Positions 25,409-34,364 of a stretch of DNA of 55,758 bases are shown here, in pieces. The stretch covers positions 1 through 55,758 of the forward strand of contig JBNKWA010000024.1 of assembly GCA_050299555.1 (NCBI GenBank), in the 5' to 3' direction. Each line of letters opens with the position of its first letter. Position 1 is the stretch's first letter. Source of the DNA: JBNKWA01 sp050299555. GTDB taxonomy: Bacteria; Pseudomonadota; Alphaproteobacteria; Rhodobacterales; Rhodobacteraceae. The notes under the pieces are model-generated. The model ran no database searches. It saw only the letters and a list, made by a program, of their open reading frames with translations, and was not told the origin of the DNA. Made by a program: the position numbers and the translations under genes.

Positions 25409-26255
25409 GCGGCGCCGGCAGGCCGACCATGCGGCGGATGTCCTCGGGGCTTGCACCCTCGGCGCGGAACTTCGCCAGGGCGCGGGCATCGTCGCGCTTG
25501 GCCAGCCGCTTGCCGGCCTCGTCGCGGATCAGCCGGTGGTGATGGTAGACCGGCGTCGGCAGGTCCAGCAGGCGCTGCAACAGGACGTGGATCGCCGTCG
25601 CCTCGAACAGGTCCTCGCCCCGGGTGACATGGGTGATGCCCTGCGCGGCATCGTCCACCACCACCGCAAGATGGTACGAGGTGCCGAAATCGCGGCGCGC
25701 CAGCACGACGTCGCCCACCTGTCGCGCCAGATCGCCGGGACGGTGAGTGCCGGCCCGGCCCGGCCCCGTCTCGTCGAACCCGAGCGGTCCAGCCTCGGCG
25801 CTAGCCCTTTGCATGTTCAGGCGCAGGGCGGCATCGTCCGGCATGGTTTCGGGCCGCGGCCCGTCGCGGCAGGTGCCCGGATAGATGAGCCCGTCGGGAC
25901 CATGGCGGGACGCCCCCTCCTGCGGCGCTGACGCGGCCGCTTCGATGTCGCGGCGGGTGCAGGTGCAGACGTAAAGCAGCTCGCGGTCCCAGAGTGTTTG
26001 CAGCGCTGCGCGGTAGGCGGGCAGACGCCCGGACTGACGCATGACCGGCTCCGGCCAGTCCAGCCCCAGCCAGCGCAGGTCGGCGAAGATCCGTGCCTCC
26101 CATTCCGGCTTCGACCGGGCGCGGTCGATATCCTCGATCCGCAAAAGGAATTCGCCCCCGTCGGCCATGGCCATGTCACCGGCGACCAGCGCGGCGAAGG
26201 CGTGGCCGAGATGCAGGGGCCCGGTAGGCGAGGGCGCGAACCGGGTCCGGGTCAC
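25389..26255 (-). CDS. gluQ: Glutamyl-Q tRNA(Asp) synthetase GluQRS
   Basis: A 288-residue truncated glutamyl-tRNA synthetase paralogue that glutamylates queuosine 34 of tRNA-Asp. HIGH-like motif APSPTGPLHLGHA at residues 6-18, zinc-binding Cys set CTCTRRD...YPGTC, and a degenerate KMSKS (KRLAKRDD). No anticodon-binding domain, so the length fits GluQRS rather than GltX. It starts with GTG at 26255, overlapping by four bases (GTGA) the stop of the methyltransferase remnant, which suggests translational coupling in the trmFO operon. Confidence 0.92.
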   Translation of the reverse strand: MTRTRFAPSPTGPLHLGHAFAALVAGDMAMADGGEFLLRIEDIDRARSKPEWEARIFADLRWLGLDWPEPVMRQSGRLPAYRAALQTLWDRELLYVCTCTRRDIEAAASAPQEGASRHGPDGLIYPGTCRDGPRPETMPDDAALRLNMQRASAEAGPLGFDETGPGRAGTHRPGDLARQVGDVVLARRDFGTSYHLAVVVDDAAQGITHVTRGEDLFEATAIHVLLQRLLDLPTPVYHHHRLIRDEAGKRLAKRDDARALAKFRAEGASPEDIRRMVGLPAPLSLRAP

Positions 26256-26485
26256 GGCTTGCAGAGCACGATCACCTCGGCCTGCATCCCGGACGAAAGG
26301 TCGATGCCGTCGACTGTCGCGAAGCTGGTCAGGGTCAAGGCCAGCCGGGCCGGCGCCAGGTATCCGTCTCGCTCGAGGTCCGTATCGTAAGATTTTGCCC
26401 GGTCGCCATAAAATGCCCGCGCCTTGTCGGGCGAACCGAGTTCGTCGAGATGGTTGTCCCCGCTTGGCGCCGGGTTGCCGTTCAT
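26252..26485 (-). pseudogene. Internally deleted SAM-dependent methyltransferase
   Basis: A 77-residue reading frame, MNGNPAPSGDNHLDELGSPD onward, that matches the start of a class I methyltransferase (KARAFYGDRAKSYDTDLERDGY) and its end (QAEVIVLCKP), but the middle is missing. The SAM-binding motif I (normally a DxGxGxG run before the DGIDLS strand) and most of the Rossmann fold are gone. The deletions keep frame and the start and stop overlaps with trmFO (26482-26485) and gluQRS (26252-26255). It cannot be a working methyltransferase; it may be kept for translational coupling, or be a recent pseudogene. Confidence 0.75.
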
Positions 26486-27852
26486 GCCGGTTCCATCGCG
26501 GTCTGGCCGGCGAGCCAGCCGACAAAATCCGCCTTGGCACGATCGGTATAGGCCCGATAGCGCTCGCGCCGGCCCCGGCGCCCACCGCGCGCGTCCGCCA
26601 GCGGCGGGAACAGGCCAAAATTCACGTTCATCGGCTGGAAGCTGCGCGCATCCGCGCCGCCGGAAATGTGGTGGAGAAGCGCGCCGCAGGCCGTGGTGCC
26701 GGGTGGCGGCGTCACCGTCCTGCCCAGCCGCTCGGCAGCGGACATGCGACCCGCCAGCAGCCCCATGGCTGCGGACTCCACATAGCCCTCCACGCCGGTG
26801 ATCTGGCCGGCAAAGCGGATGTCGGCTCGTGATTTCAGCCGCATGGCGTCGTCGAGCAGACGCGGAGAGTTCAGGAAAGTGTTGCGGTGAATACCGCCGA
26901 GGCGCGCGAAATCTGCTTCCTCCAAGCCTGGAATCATCCTGAAAACAGATAATTGCGAGCCGTATTTCATTTTCGTCTGAAAGCCGACGATGTTCATCAG
27001 CGTGCCCAGCGCGTTGTCGCGCCGAAGTTGCACCACCGCATGGGGCTTGCGCCACGGGTCATGCGGGTTGGTCAGCCCCACCGGCTTCATCGGTCCGTGG
27101 CGCAGGGTCTCGCGCCCGCGCGCAGCCATCACCTCGATCGGCAGGCAGCCGTCGAAATAGGGCGTGTCCTTTTCCCAGTCGCGGAACTCGGCGGTCTCGG
27201 CGGCCAGCAGCGCGTCGATGAAGGCCTCGTACTGGTCGCGGTCCATCGGGCAGTTGAGGTAGGCGGTGCGCTCGGCCTCGGTCTCGCCCTTGTCATAGCG
27301 CGACTGGAACCACGCCTTGTCCATGTCGATGGTGTCGGCGTGCACGATGGGGGCAATGGCATCGAAGAAGGCAAGCGCGTCCTGACCGGTCTCGGCGGCG
27401 ATCGCGGCAGCCAGCGCCGGCGAGGTCAGGGGGCCGGTGGCGACGATGGTCGAGCCCCACTCGCGCGGCGGCAGGCCGGTCACCTCGGCGCGGTCGATGG
27501 TGATCAGCGGGTGCGCCTCAAGCCGTTCGGTAATGGCGGCCGAGAACGGTTCGCGGTCCACCGCCAGCGCGGTGCCGGCGGGCAGGGCGTGGGCATCGGC
27601 CATGGCGATGACAAGGCCACCGGCGGCCCGCATCTCCCAGTGCAGCAGGCCGACGGCGTTGTTCTCGTCATCGTCCGAGCGGAACGAGTTCGAGCAGACC
27701 AGCTCGGCCAGGCCGCCGGTTTGGTGGGCGAAGGTCGCCACCTGGGGCCGCATTTCGTGCAGCACCGCCGGCACACCCGCCTCTGCGACCTGCCAGGCGG
27801 CTTCCGAGCCGGCAAGCCCGCCGCCGACGATATGGATTGGATCGATGGTCAT
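26482..27852 (-). CDS. trmFO: Folate-dependent tRNA (uracil-54-C5) methyltransferase TrmFO
   Basis: A 456-residue flavoenzyme making 5-methyluridine at position 54 in the T-loop of tRNAs, using methylenetetrahydrofolate. The dinucleotide-binding GGGLAGSEAAW is at residues 10-20, with LVCSNSFRSDDDENNAVGLLH following, both diagnostic of TrmFO/GidA-small. C-terminal SFQPMNVNFGLFPPL and the RERY tail match the family; length is normal. ATG at 27852 begins MTIDPIHIVGGG. It is the first gene of the unit trmFO, methyltransferase remnant, gluQRS; all three joints are four-base overlaps. Confidence 0.94.
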   Translation of the reverse strand: MTIDPIHIVGGGLAGSEAAWQVAEAGVPAVLHEMRPQVATFAHQTGGLAELVCSNSFRSDDDENNAVGLLHWEMRAAGGLVIAMADAHALPAGTALAVDREPFSAAITERLEAHPLITIDRAEVTGLPPREWGSTIVATGPLTSPALAAAIAAETGQDALAFFDAIAPIVHADTIDMDKAWFQSRYDKGETEAERTAYLNCPMDRDQYEAFIDALLAAETAEFRDWEKDTPYFDGCLPIEVMAARGRETLRHGPMKPVGLTNPHDPWRKPHAVVQLRRDNALGTLMNIVGFQTKMKYGSQLSVFRMIPGLEEADFARLGGIHRNTFLNSPRLLDDAMRLKSRADIRFAGQITGVEGYVESAAMGLLAGRMSAAERLGRTVTPPPGTTACGALLHHISGGADARSFQPMNVNFGLFPPLADARGGRRGRRERYRAYTDRAKADFVGWLAGQTAMEPA

Positions 27853-27934
27853 GGGCCCGACATGTAGCCGAGCGCGCCGAGGGTGGGAAGGGTGCCAGCG
27901 GCTTGCTAGGTTGCCGCGGCACAGGGAGGGCGGC

Positions 27935-28729
27935 ATGGCGAAACTTGAAACGGCGGTCGGGTTCATCGGCTCGGGTGCGCTGGGCGGTGCGATGGCGCGG
28001 CGGCTGCTGCGTTCGCGGACGCTGCCCGAGGCGCGGCTCTGGCTCTGCAGTCGCAGCGAATCGCGGCGTGGGTTCGAGGACTGGCCCGGCGTGCACGTGA
28101 CCGTTCGACCCGAGGAGGTGGCCGAGAACTGCGGTACCCTGGTGCTCGCCCTGCCGCCGGCAGCCGTGACCGGGCTGTCCCTTGCCGCCGCTGGCCATCT
28201 GGTGATCTCGGTCATGGCCGGCGTCACGCTGGCGCAGCTCGGCGCGCTGACCGGCTCGGCCCGGCTGGTCAGGGCGATGAGCAATCCCGCAGCCGAGATC
28301 GGGCTGGCCTATTCGCCCTGGGTGACGCCGGGCCTCGACGGGGACGACCGCGCCACCGTTGATGCGCTCTTCTCGGCCCTCGGCACCCATGACGAGGTGC
28401 CTGACGAGGCGCTGATCGACGAATTCACCGCACTGACCGGTCCGGTGCCGGGATTTGTCGCCTACTACGCCCAGTGCATGGTGGAGCACGCGGTGGAGAC
28501 GGGCGTGCCGCAGGCCATCGCCGAGCGCGCCATCCGTCAGCTCTTCCATGCTGGCGGTATCCTTCTGGCGCAGTCGGATGAAACGCCGGCGGATCATGTC
28601 GAGGCAATGATCGCCTATGCCGGCACCACCGCGGCGGGGCTGGAGGCGATGAAGGCGGGTCCGCTCAAGACGGCGATCGCGGCCGGGTTGCAGGCGGCCG
28701 CCGACAGGGCCCGCGCGATCGGCAAATAA
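27935..28729 (+). CDS. Pyrroline-5-carboxylate reductase family protein
   Basis: A 264-residue NAD(P)-binding protein of the ProC family. N-terminal Rossmann motif GFIGSGALGGAMARRLL (residues 9-25), catalytic-domain stretch AMSNPAAEIGLAYSPWV in place of the usual MPNTP, and the dimerisation region LTGPVPGFVAYYAQCMVEHAV with TTAAGLEAM near the end. The ring of motifs is complete though diverged, so it may reduce pyrroline-5-carboxylate to proline or act on a related imine. The ribosome binding site GGGAGGG precedes ATG at 27935. Divergent from trmFO; no other proline gene nearby (arginine catabolism is 8 kb away). Confidence 0.78.
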   Translation: MAKLETAVGFIGSGALGGAMARRLLRSRTLPEARLWLCSRSESRRGFEDWPGVHVTVRPEEVAENCGTLVLALPPAAVTGLSLAAAGHLVISVMAGVTLAQLGALTGSARLVRAMSNPAAEIGLAYSPWVTPGLDGDDRATVDALFSALGTHDEVPDEALIDEFTALTGPVPGFVAYYAQCMVEHAVETGVPQAIAERAIRQLFHAGGILLAQSDETPADHVEAMIAYAGTTAAGLEAMKAGPLKTAIAAGLQAAADRARAIGK

Positions 28730-28733
28730 CAAG

Positions 28734-28756
28734 GGCGGCGCCGCGATGGCGCCGCC
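28734..28756. terminator. Hairpin between convergent genes
   Basis: Perfect 9-bp stem GGCGGCGCC / GGCGCCGCC with loop GCGAT, directly after the ProC-like gene and before the end of doxX. Weak T-run on either side; probably a bidirectional terminator. Confidence 0.6.
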
Positions 28757-28780
28757 TCGGATTGGGGTTTCGCGATGGTA

Positions 28781-29206
28781 TCAGGCGGCCTGCGCGGCGC
28801 GGCCGCTGCGGTTGTCCAGCGACCAGGCGCCAGGACCGAAGGCATAAAGCAGCGCAAAGCCGCCGGCGATGGCCAGGTTCTTCTGGAACATCAGCTGCTG
28901 GGTCATCGCCTCCATGCCTTCCATGCCCGTGGACGGGAGCAGGTGGAAGATCAGGCCGGCCAGCACGGTGAAGCCGCCGAGGAGGAAGGCCGCAATGCGG
29001 GTCTGCCAGCCGAGCAGGATGGCGATGCCGCCGCCGACCTCCAGCAGGATCACCAGCGGCAGAAGCGCGCCGGGCACGCCCATCGCGGCCATGTAGCCGG
29101 CGGTGCCGGCGTAGGCGGTGACCTTGCCGAATCCGGCCAGGATGAACATGACGGAGAGAAGTACGCGGCCGACGGGCGCAGCCACTGTCTGAAGCGGATA
29201 GGTCAT
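28781..29206 (-). CDS. DoxX family membrane protein
   Basis: A 141-residue protein with four hydrophobic helices and the DoxX family start (VGRVLLSVMFILAGFGKVTAY). The run LLEVGGGIAILLGWQTRIAA and the final FQKNLAIAGGFALLYAFGPG are usual. Members are inner-membrane proteins linked to thiosulfate:quinone reduction, redox stress or membrane redox control; the substrate here is unknown. A large 28-bp palindrome lies 76-103 bp upstream (29282-29309), so the gene is probably under a dedicated regulator that is not encoded in the immediate neighbourhood. Confidence 0.88.
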   Translation of the reverse strand: MTYPLQTVAAPVGRVLLSVMFILAGFGKVTAYAGTAGYMAAMGVPGALLPLVILLEVGGGIAILLGWQTRIAAFLLGGFTVLAGLIFHLLPSTGMEGMEAMTQQLMFQKNLAIAGGFALLYAFGPGAWSLDNRSGRAAQAA

Positions 29207-29281
29207 TTTCGATTTCCTTGCACAGGGCAGCGCGAATCGCGCCGTTCACGGGTACCGACCTAGCGACGGGGCTGCACCAGA

Positions 29282-29309
29282 ACAATATCTTGAGCAGTCA
29301 AAAGATTGT
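29282..29309. promoter_or_regulatory. 28-bp operator-like palindrome upstream of doxX
   Basis: ACAAT-N3-TTGA-N4-TCAA-N3-ATTGT, i.e. two inverted half-sites of ACAATnnnTTGA with perfect symmetry at 18 of 28 positions. The AT-rich sequence stands out in a GC-rich region. A TTGACT word inside could be a -35 of the doxX promoter. Confidence 0.65.
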
Positions 29310-30001
29310 GCCCGATTCGAGAACAATCACAGGCTTCCGGAACCCGTTCCCAGAAAAGGTCGCGGCGCAACGGGGGTCGGCGGTGGACTCGCCTGGTTCG
29401 GGATCGCAGGTTCCGCACGGCAACGGTTTCGCCCCGGGCATGGTCGTCAGGCCCGGGAAGAAGCCGTGTTTGAGGGTTTCGCGCGGCTGCCTGTAAGGAT
29501 GGCCGCCAATCTATCCGGTCCAGCCAGGATCAAAGAAATCGGCGGCGAAAATCCATCTGGAGACCACGATGCGCCGAAAGCGCGAAGTCGGTCCGGCCTG
29601 CCAGCCCCAGCAGACCGGACCGATCCATCGCGATGCCCCCACCAACCCTGGCGGTACCCCCACCAGTGCCCCCACTGGTAGCCGTCCAATCGAAGACAAT
29701 ATGAATGCAGGAAAAGCCAAGGCCGTCATTTGACAATGCGGGCAGGGTACTCAACACAAAACAGCGCACCCGCGACTACGAAACACTTTCATGGCCGGCC
29801 CCCAAGCCTTGGCTTTCCGAAGAGGGCCGTTCTGGCCTTGAACACCACGCCGTTCTGGCGATGCATTAGAGATACATTTTCAGATAAATTTAGGGAAGCG
29901 TCCCGTTAGCAAAGGGTTAATCGGGCCGCCCCGCCGGGTCGGCGCAGCACTGCGGTGCGGACGATTTACCGGAACGATTCCAGCCAGATACGGCGCGAAG
30001 C
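29310..30001. other. Long intergenic region downstream of doxX and gyrA
   Basis: About 700 bases without a convincing gene. Open frames of 60-90 codons exist on the minus strand, but none has a ribosome binding site and a recognised family; the frame at 29447-29689 includes a Trp-Gly-rich run (QWGHWWGYRQGWWGHR) caused by tandem GGTGGGGG words. A CtrA-like box lies at 29906-29920. A small RNA or small gene cannot be ruled out. Confidence 0.5.
29906..29920. promoter_or_regulatory. Orphan CtrA-like box
   Basis: TTAG-CAAAGGG-TTAA, one mismatch from TTAA-N7-TTAA, in the non-coding region after gyrA. On the minus strand it is followed by AT-rich sequence that could be a promoter, but no gene is seen downstream. 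Confidence 0.4.
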
Positions 30002-30023
30002 GGCGAGGGCGACGGCCCTCGCC
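30002..30023 (-). terminator. Hairpin at the gyrA stop codon
   Basis: 9-bp stem GGCGAGGGC / GCCCTCGCC with a four-base loop, overlapping the last base of gyrA. Not followed by a T-run on the minus strand; probably a weak terminator or mRNA end structure. Confidence 0.5.
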
Positions 30024-32791
30024 TAGGCGTCGGCGCTGTCCGCCGTGTCGTCCGCGGCGTCGTCCGCCTGCTCGGCCACGAGCGCCACCGAGACGACGTG
30101 CTCGCCCTGGGCGGTGTCAAAGACCTTGACCCCGCCGGCCGAGCGCGAACGGAACGAGATCCCTTGCACCGGGCAGCGGATCGACTGGCCGGTGGAGCTG
30201 GCCAGCATGATCTGGTCGTCGAGCGCCACCGGGAAGCAGGCGACCAGCCGCCCGCCCCGCCCGGTGGTGGCGCGCACGCCCATGCCGCCGCGTCCGCGCA
30301 CCGGATAGTCGTGGCTGGACGAGATCTTGCCCGAGCCGCCGGCGGTGATGGTCAGGATCAGTTCCTGCGCGGCCCGCATCTCGGCATAGCGCTCGTCCGG
30401 CAGTGTGCCGTCGACGACGGCCTCCTCCTCGCCCTCGCCTGCATCGGCCGCCTCGTCCTCGGTGGGCTCGGCGCCCATCTCGGCGCGGTGGCGCTTGAGG
30501 AAGGCCTGCCGTTCCCAGGCCTCGGCGTCGAAATGGCGGATTACCGACATCGAGACGACCTCGTCGCCATCGGCCAGCTTCACCCCGCGCACGCCGGTGG
30601 AATCGCGGCCCTTGAAGACGCGGACCTCGGTGGTCGGGAAGCGGATCGCGCGGCCGAGTGCGGTTGCGAGCATGATGTCGTCGCCCTCGTCGCAGATGCG
30701 GGCATTCACCAGCCGCACGCCCTCGGGCAGCTTCATCGCGATCTTGCCGTTCCGCATGACGTTGGTGAAGTCGCTGAGCGCGTTGCGGCGCACGTCGCCA
30801 TCGGAGGTGGCGAAGAAGATCTGCAGGTTCTCCCACTCGTCGTCGGGCTTGTCGACCGGCATGATCGCGGCGACCGAGACGCCAGCGTCGATCGGCAGGA
30901 TGTTCACGATGGCCTTGCCGCGCGCCTGGCGGCCCGACGCCGGCAGGCGCCAGCACTTGAGCTTGTAGACGATCCCGTCGGTGGTGAAGAACAGGAGCTG
31001 GGTATGGGTGTTCGCCACGAAGAGCGTGGTGACGAGGTCGTCCTCCTTGGTCTGCATCGACGACAGGCCCTTGCCGCCGCGCCGCTGGGCCCTGAATTCG
31101 GCCAGGGGCGTGCGCTTGATATAGCCGCCGGCGGTGACGGTGACGACCATGTCCTCGCGCTCGATCAGGTCCTCGTCCTCGAGATCGCCCTCGTATTCGG
31201 CGATCTCGGTGCGCCGCGGCACCGCGAAGGCGTCCTTCACCTCGGTCAGCTCGGCGGCGATGATCGCCATGATGCGATCGCGCGAACGCAGGATGTCGAG
31301 ATAGTCGGTGATCTTGCCGGCCAGCTCCTGCAACTCGTCGGTCACTTCCTTGACGCCGAGCGCGGTCAGCCGCTGCAGCCGCAGCTCCAGGATGGCCCGG
31401 GCCTGCGCCTCGGACAGGTTGTAGCTGCCATCCTCGTTGATCTTGTGGGTCGGGTCGTCGATCAGGCGGATGTAGTCGGCGATGGCTTCGGCCGGCCAGC
31501 GGCGGGTCATCAGCTGCTCGCGGGCTTCCGGCGCGTCGGCCGAGCCGCGGATCGTCGCCACCACCTCGTCGACATTCTCCACCGCCACCGCAAGGCCGCA
31601 CAGGATGTGGCTGCGCTCGCGTGCCTTCATCAGCTCAAAGGCGGTGCGCCGGGCCACGACCTCTTCGCGGAAGGCGATAAACGCGGCCAGGAAGCCGCGC
31701 AGGGTAAGCTGCTCGGGCCGGCCGCCGTTCAGCGCCAGCATGTTGCAGCCGAACGAGGTCTGCATCGGCGTGAACCGGAATAGCTGGTTCAGCACCACCT
31801 CCGGCGTCGCGTCGCGCTTCAGTTCGATCACCACCCGGACGCCGGTGCGGTCGCTCTCGTCCTGAACGTGGGCGATGCCCTCGATCTTCTTGTCCCGGGC
31901 CAGCTCGGCGATCTTCTCGATCATCGTCGCCTTGTTCACCTGATACGGGATCTCGTCGAGAATGATGCCGAAGCGGTCCTTGCGCAGCTCCTCGATCCGG
32001 GTCTTGGCGCGAATGATGACGCTGCCCCGGCCTTCGAGGTAGGCCTTGCGGGCGCCCGAGCGGCCGAGGATCAGCCCACCGGTCGGAAAGTCCGGGGCAG
32101 GGATGTACTCCATCAGCCCCTCGGAGGTCAGATCCGGGTTCTCGATCAGTGCCAGCGTCGCGTCCACCACCTCGCCGAGATTGTGCGGCGGGATGTTGGT
32201 GGCCATGCCGACGGCGATGCCACCGGCGCCGTTGACCAGCATGTTGGGGAACCGCGCCGGCAGCACGGTGGGCTCCCGGTCTTTGCCGTCGTAGTTGTCC
32301 TGATAGTCGACGGTGTCCTTCTCGATATCCGCCAGCAGCGCGTCGGCCGGACGCGCCATTCGCACCTCGGTGTATCGCATGGCCGCCGGACTGTCGCCGT
32401 CCATCGAGCCGAAGTTGCCTTGCCCGTCCAGCAGCACGAGGCTCATGGAAAACGGCTGCGCCATCCTGACCAGCGCGTCGTAGATCGCGCTGTCCCCGTG
32501 CGGGTGATACTTTCCCATCACGTCGCCCACCGGTCGCGCCGACTTGCGGTAGACCTTGTCGTGGGTGTTTCCCGTCTCGTGCATCGCGTAGAGGATGCGC
32601 CGATGCACCGGCTTCAGCCCGTCACGCAGATCCGGGATCGCGCGGCTGATGATGACCGACATGGCGTAGTCGAGAAAGGAGGTCTCCATCTCCTTCTCGA
32701 TCGATACACTGGGGCCCTCGGGGGTGCTGTGATCGTCGCCCGAGTCTTCGGGGGGCCCGCCGTCGCCGGGGGTTTGGCTATCGTCTGTCAA
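30023..32791 (-). CDS. gyrA: DNA gyrase subunit A
   Basis: A 922-residue topoisomerase subunit that cuts and passes DNA. The catalytic Tyr is in MRYTEVRM (about residue 140). The quinolone-determining stretch HPHGDSAIYDALVRMAQ keeps Ser and Asp at the places of E. coli S83 and D87, so the sequence looks quinolone-sensitive. The C-terminal beta-pinwheel repeats include GGRGGKGLSSM and RGRGGMGVRA, and the tail is rich in Asp and Ala. The start is uncertain: TTG at 32791 gives the family's N-terminus (TDDSQTP...SVSIEKEMETSFLDYAM); an in-frame ATG at 32854 adds 21 residues but has no better ribosome binding site. It follows the TadG-like genes on the same strand. Confidence 0.94.
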   Translation of the reverse strand: MTDDSQTPGDGGPPEDSGDDHSTPEGPSVSIEKEMETSFLDYAMSVIISRAIPDLRDGLKPVHRRILYAMHETGNTHDKVYRKSARPVGDVMGKYHPHGDSAIYDALVRMAQPFSMSLVLLDGQGNFGSMDGDSPAAMRYTEVRMARPADALLADIEKDTVDYQDNYDGKDREPTVLPARFPNMLVNGAGGIAVGMATNIPPHNLGEVVDATLALIENPDLTSEGLMEYIPAPDFPTGGLILGRSGARKAYLEGRGSVIIRAKTRIEELRKDRFGIILDEIPYQVNKATMIEKIAELARDKKIEGIAHVQDESDRTGVRVVIELKRDATPEVVLNQLFRFTPMQTSFGCNMLALNGGRPEQLTLRGFLAAFIAFREEVVARRTAFELMKARERSHILCGLAVAVENVDEVVATIRGSADAPEAREQLMTRRWPAEAIADYIRLIDDPTHKINEDGSYNLSEAQARAILELRLQRLTALGVKEVTDELQELAGKITDYLDILRSRDRIMAIIAAELTEVKDAFAVPRRTEIAEYEGDLEDEDLIEREDMVVTVTAGGYIKRTPLAEFRAQRRGGKGLSSMQTKEDDLVTTLFVANTHTQLLFFTTDGIVYKLKCWRLPASGRQARGKAIVNILPIDAGVSVAAIMPVDKPDDEWENLQIFFATSDGDVRRNALSDFTNVMRNGKIAMKLPEGVRLVNARICDEGDDIMLATALGRAIRFPTTEVRVFKGRDSTGVRGVKLADGDEVVSMSVIRHFDAEAWERQAFLKRHRAEMGAEPTEDEAADAGEGEEEAVVDGTLPDERYAEMRAAQELILTITAGGSGKISSSHDYPVRGRGGMGVRATTGRGGRLVACFPVALDDQIMLASSTGQSIRCPVQGISFRSRSAGGVKVFDTAQGEHVVSVALVAEQADDAADDTADSADA

Positions 32792-32927
32792 GGAGGCGCC
32801 TGCTGATGGTGAGCGACAAGATATCGTTGCCCGCCTTATACGCGCACGCGACATGGCGGTGCAATGCGCTTGGCCCGCTGCGGCGCGCCACGGGGCGCCG
32901 CGCGGCCGTAAACGCCGGTCGCAGGCG

Positions 32928-34346
32928 TCAGTTGATCAGCTTGAGGTTCGTTATCGAGCTGTCGATGGACTGGAAGGCGTCCTCGATCCCGTCGCCCCGC
33001 ACGTCATAAGAGTGGCTGGCGCTCGACGCGCAGTTGCGCATCTCGAGCGCGGCATCGGCAGGCGCCTCGAAGGCGATGGTGAAGATGGTCACCCCGCTGG
33101 CCTTGGCGGCGTCGCACATGGCATAGAACTGGTCCAGCGCCTCGTCTCGCGTCAGCACCATCTGAGAGGCACCGCTTGGCTGGCGGTCAAGCTCGACCGT
33201 CGCGTTGACCGGATTGGTCGGGTCCGTCGGCCGGTTCTGATGGGTGATGATGCCATCGGTCATCAGCACGATGATTTTCAGGGTGCCGGTATCACTCCAT
33301 GCCGCCGGGCGATCGCTGAAGGCAAGGGGCACGGCACCGTTGTCGGCCAGATCAGCGACCGTCGGCTGCGAACTGGGGTCGAGCAGCGCGGCGGCGTACT
33401 TGATGGCGTTGTTGGTGCCGGTGCCGTCGTTCAGCGCCAGGCCCTGGATCTTCGTGGTCAGCGCCACCGCGTCGTTGGAGTGCACCACGATCTCGTCGGC
33501 CGGGCTTGGGCACCAGCCCCAGGCCATGGCCGGATCATAGAAGTAGGAATGAAAATGCGGCACCTGCAGGCGCCCGATGCCCGTGGGGAGCCCGGTATCG
33601 GTGAAATCGCCCGCTCCCAACTCCATGCAATAGGACCCGGCGTGGTCGACCGTGCCGCCCAGTTCGGTGAACAGATACTGGCCGATATTCACCTGCCCGG
33701 CATAGGGAATGACGCTGATGGACGTGTAATTCGCGCGACTGCCCGACAGCATGGACTGGACGAAATTGACGGCTGCCGGCTTGAGTCTGGAGATGCGCGG
33801 GGTCCCGGTGGAGTCGACGAAGCGCATGGACCCCGAGATGTCGAGCGCCAGCGAGATCTCCACGTCGCTTTGTCCGATCTGGGCCGTGGCGGTGGCGGTG
33901 ACCGCCAGCCTCGGATAGCCGATCAGCTTCAGAAAATAGGTATCGAGCTGCTGGGTCCCGGTCGCCGTCACCAGGCGCGAGCCGCTCGCGAACGCAGAGA
34001 CCGTGGCCGGCGTGACCGACAGCGCGAAGCGCTCGGTGCCGGGCTGCAAGACGCCTGCCGTGTTCAAATAGTCGGCAACCACGACCTCGGGGTCGATGGT
34101 CTGCGACAGGCTCGCCGCCGCCAGCACGCCCCGGTCGAGCGCATCCTGCAGCGCCGCGCGGTACATCTCGTGGCGCATGTAATCCACCGCCATGCCGGTC
34201 GAGACCAGCATCAGCGCCAGCATCATGATGAAAAAGGCGATGGCCGCACCGCCTTCGTCGTTGCAAAAACGACGCACACCACAACCCGAACGGATCGCGG
34301 AGGATAGCCCCCTTATGTTCACTATCGGCCCCCACCGACGCATCAT
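32928..34346 (-). CDS. TadG-like pilus/Flp assembly protein with vWA domain (copy 1)
   Basis: A 472-residue protein with one N-terminal membrane helix (residues 34-54, after DEGGAAIAFFIMM, the TadE/TadG-like motif) and a vWA domain whose MIDAS motif DISGSM is at 169-174, followed by TDG in VLMTDGIITH. It resembles the TadG family of Flp pilus secretion components that face the periplasm. It is orphan: no other tad genes are near. It is about 60-70 percent similar, by eye, to the next gene. The ATG at 34346 has no strong ribosome binding site; a CtrA-like box lies upstream. Confidence 0.82.
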   Translation of the reverse strand: MMRRWGPIVNIRGLSSAIRSGCGVRRFCNDEGGAAIAFFIMMLALMLVSTGMAVDYMRHEMYRAALQDALDRGVLAAASLSQTIDPEVVVADYLNTAGVLQPGTERFALSVTPATVSAFASGSRLVTATGTQQLDTYFLKLIGYPRLAVTATATAQIGQSDVEISLALDISGSMRFVDSTGTPRISRLKPAAVNFVQSMLSGSRANYTSISVIPYAGQVNIGQYLFTELGGTVDHAGSYCMELGAGDFTDTGLPTGIGRLQVPHFHSYFYDPAMAWGWCPSPADEIVVHSNDAVALTTKIQGLALNDGTGTNNAIKYAAALLDPSSQPTVADLADNGAVPLAFSDRPAAWSDTGTLKIIVLMTDGIITHQNRPTDPTNPVNATVELDRQPSGASQMVLTRDEALDQFYAMCDAAKASGVTIFTIAFEAPADAALEMRNCASSASHSYDVRGDGIEDAFQSIDSSITNLKLIN

Positions 34347-34364
34347 ACGTCGGGGACGGTAATC

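Noticed and set aside
29380..29430. Possible tRNA near GGTTCGGGATC
   Set aside because: No acceptor or anticodon stem can be drawn around it.
29447..29689. Minus-strand ORF of 80 codons with a Trp-Gly-rich start
   Set aside because: The composition follows from GGTGGGGG tandem words, there is no ribosome binding site, and the other two frames are open as well.
32792..32854. Longer gyrA start at ATG 32854
   Set aside because: The extra 21 residues are Arg and Ser rich and unlike the family's N-terminus; TTG at 32791 fits better, though this is not certain.
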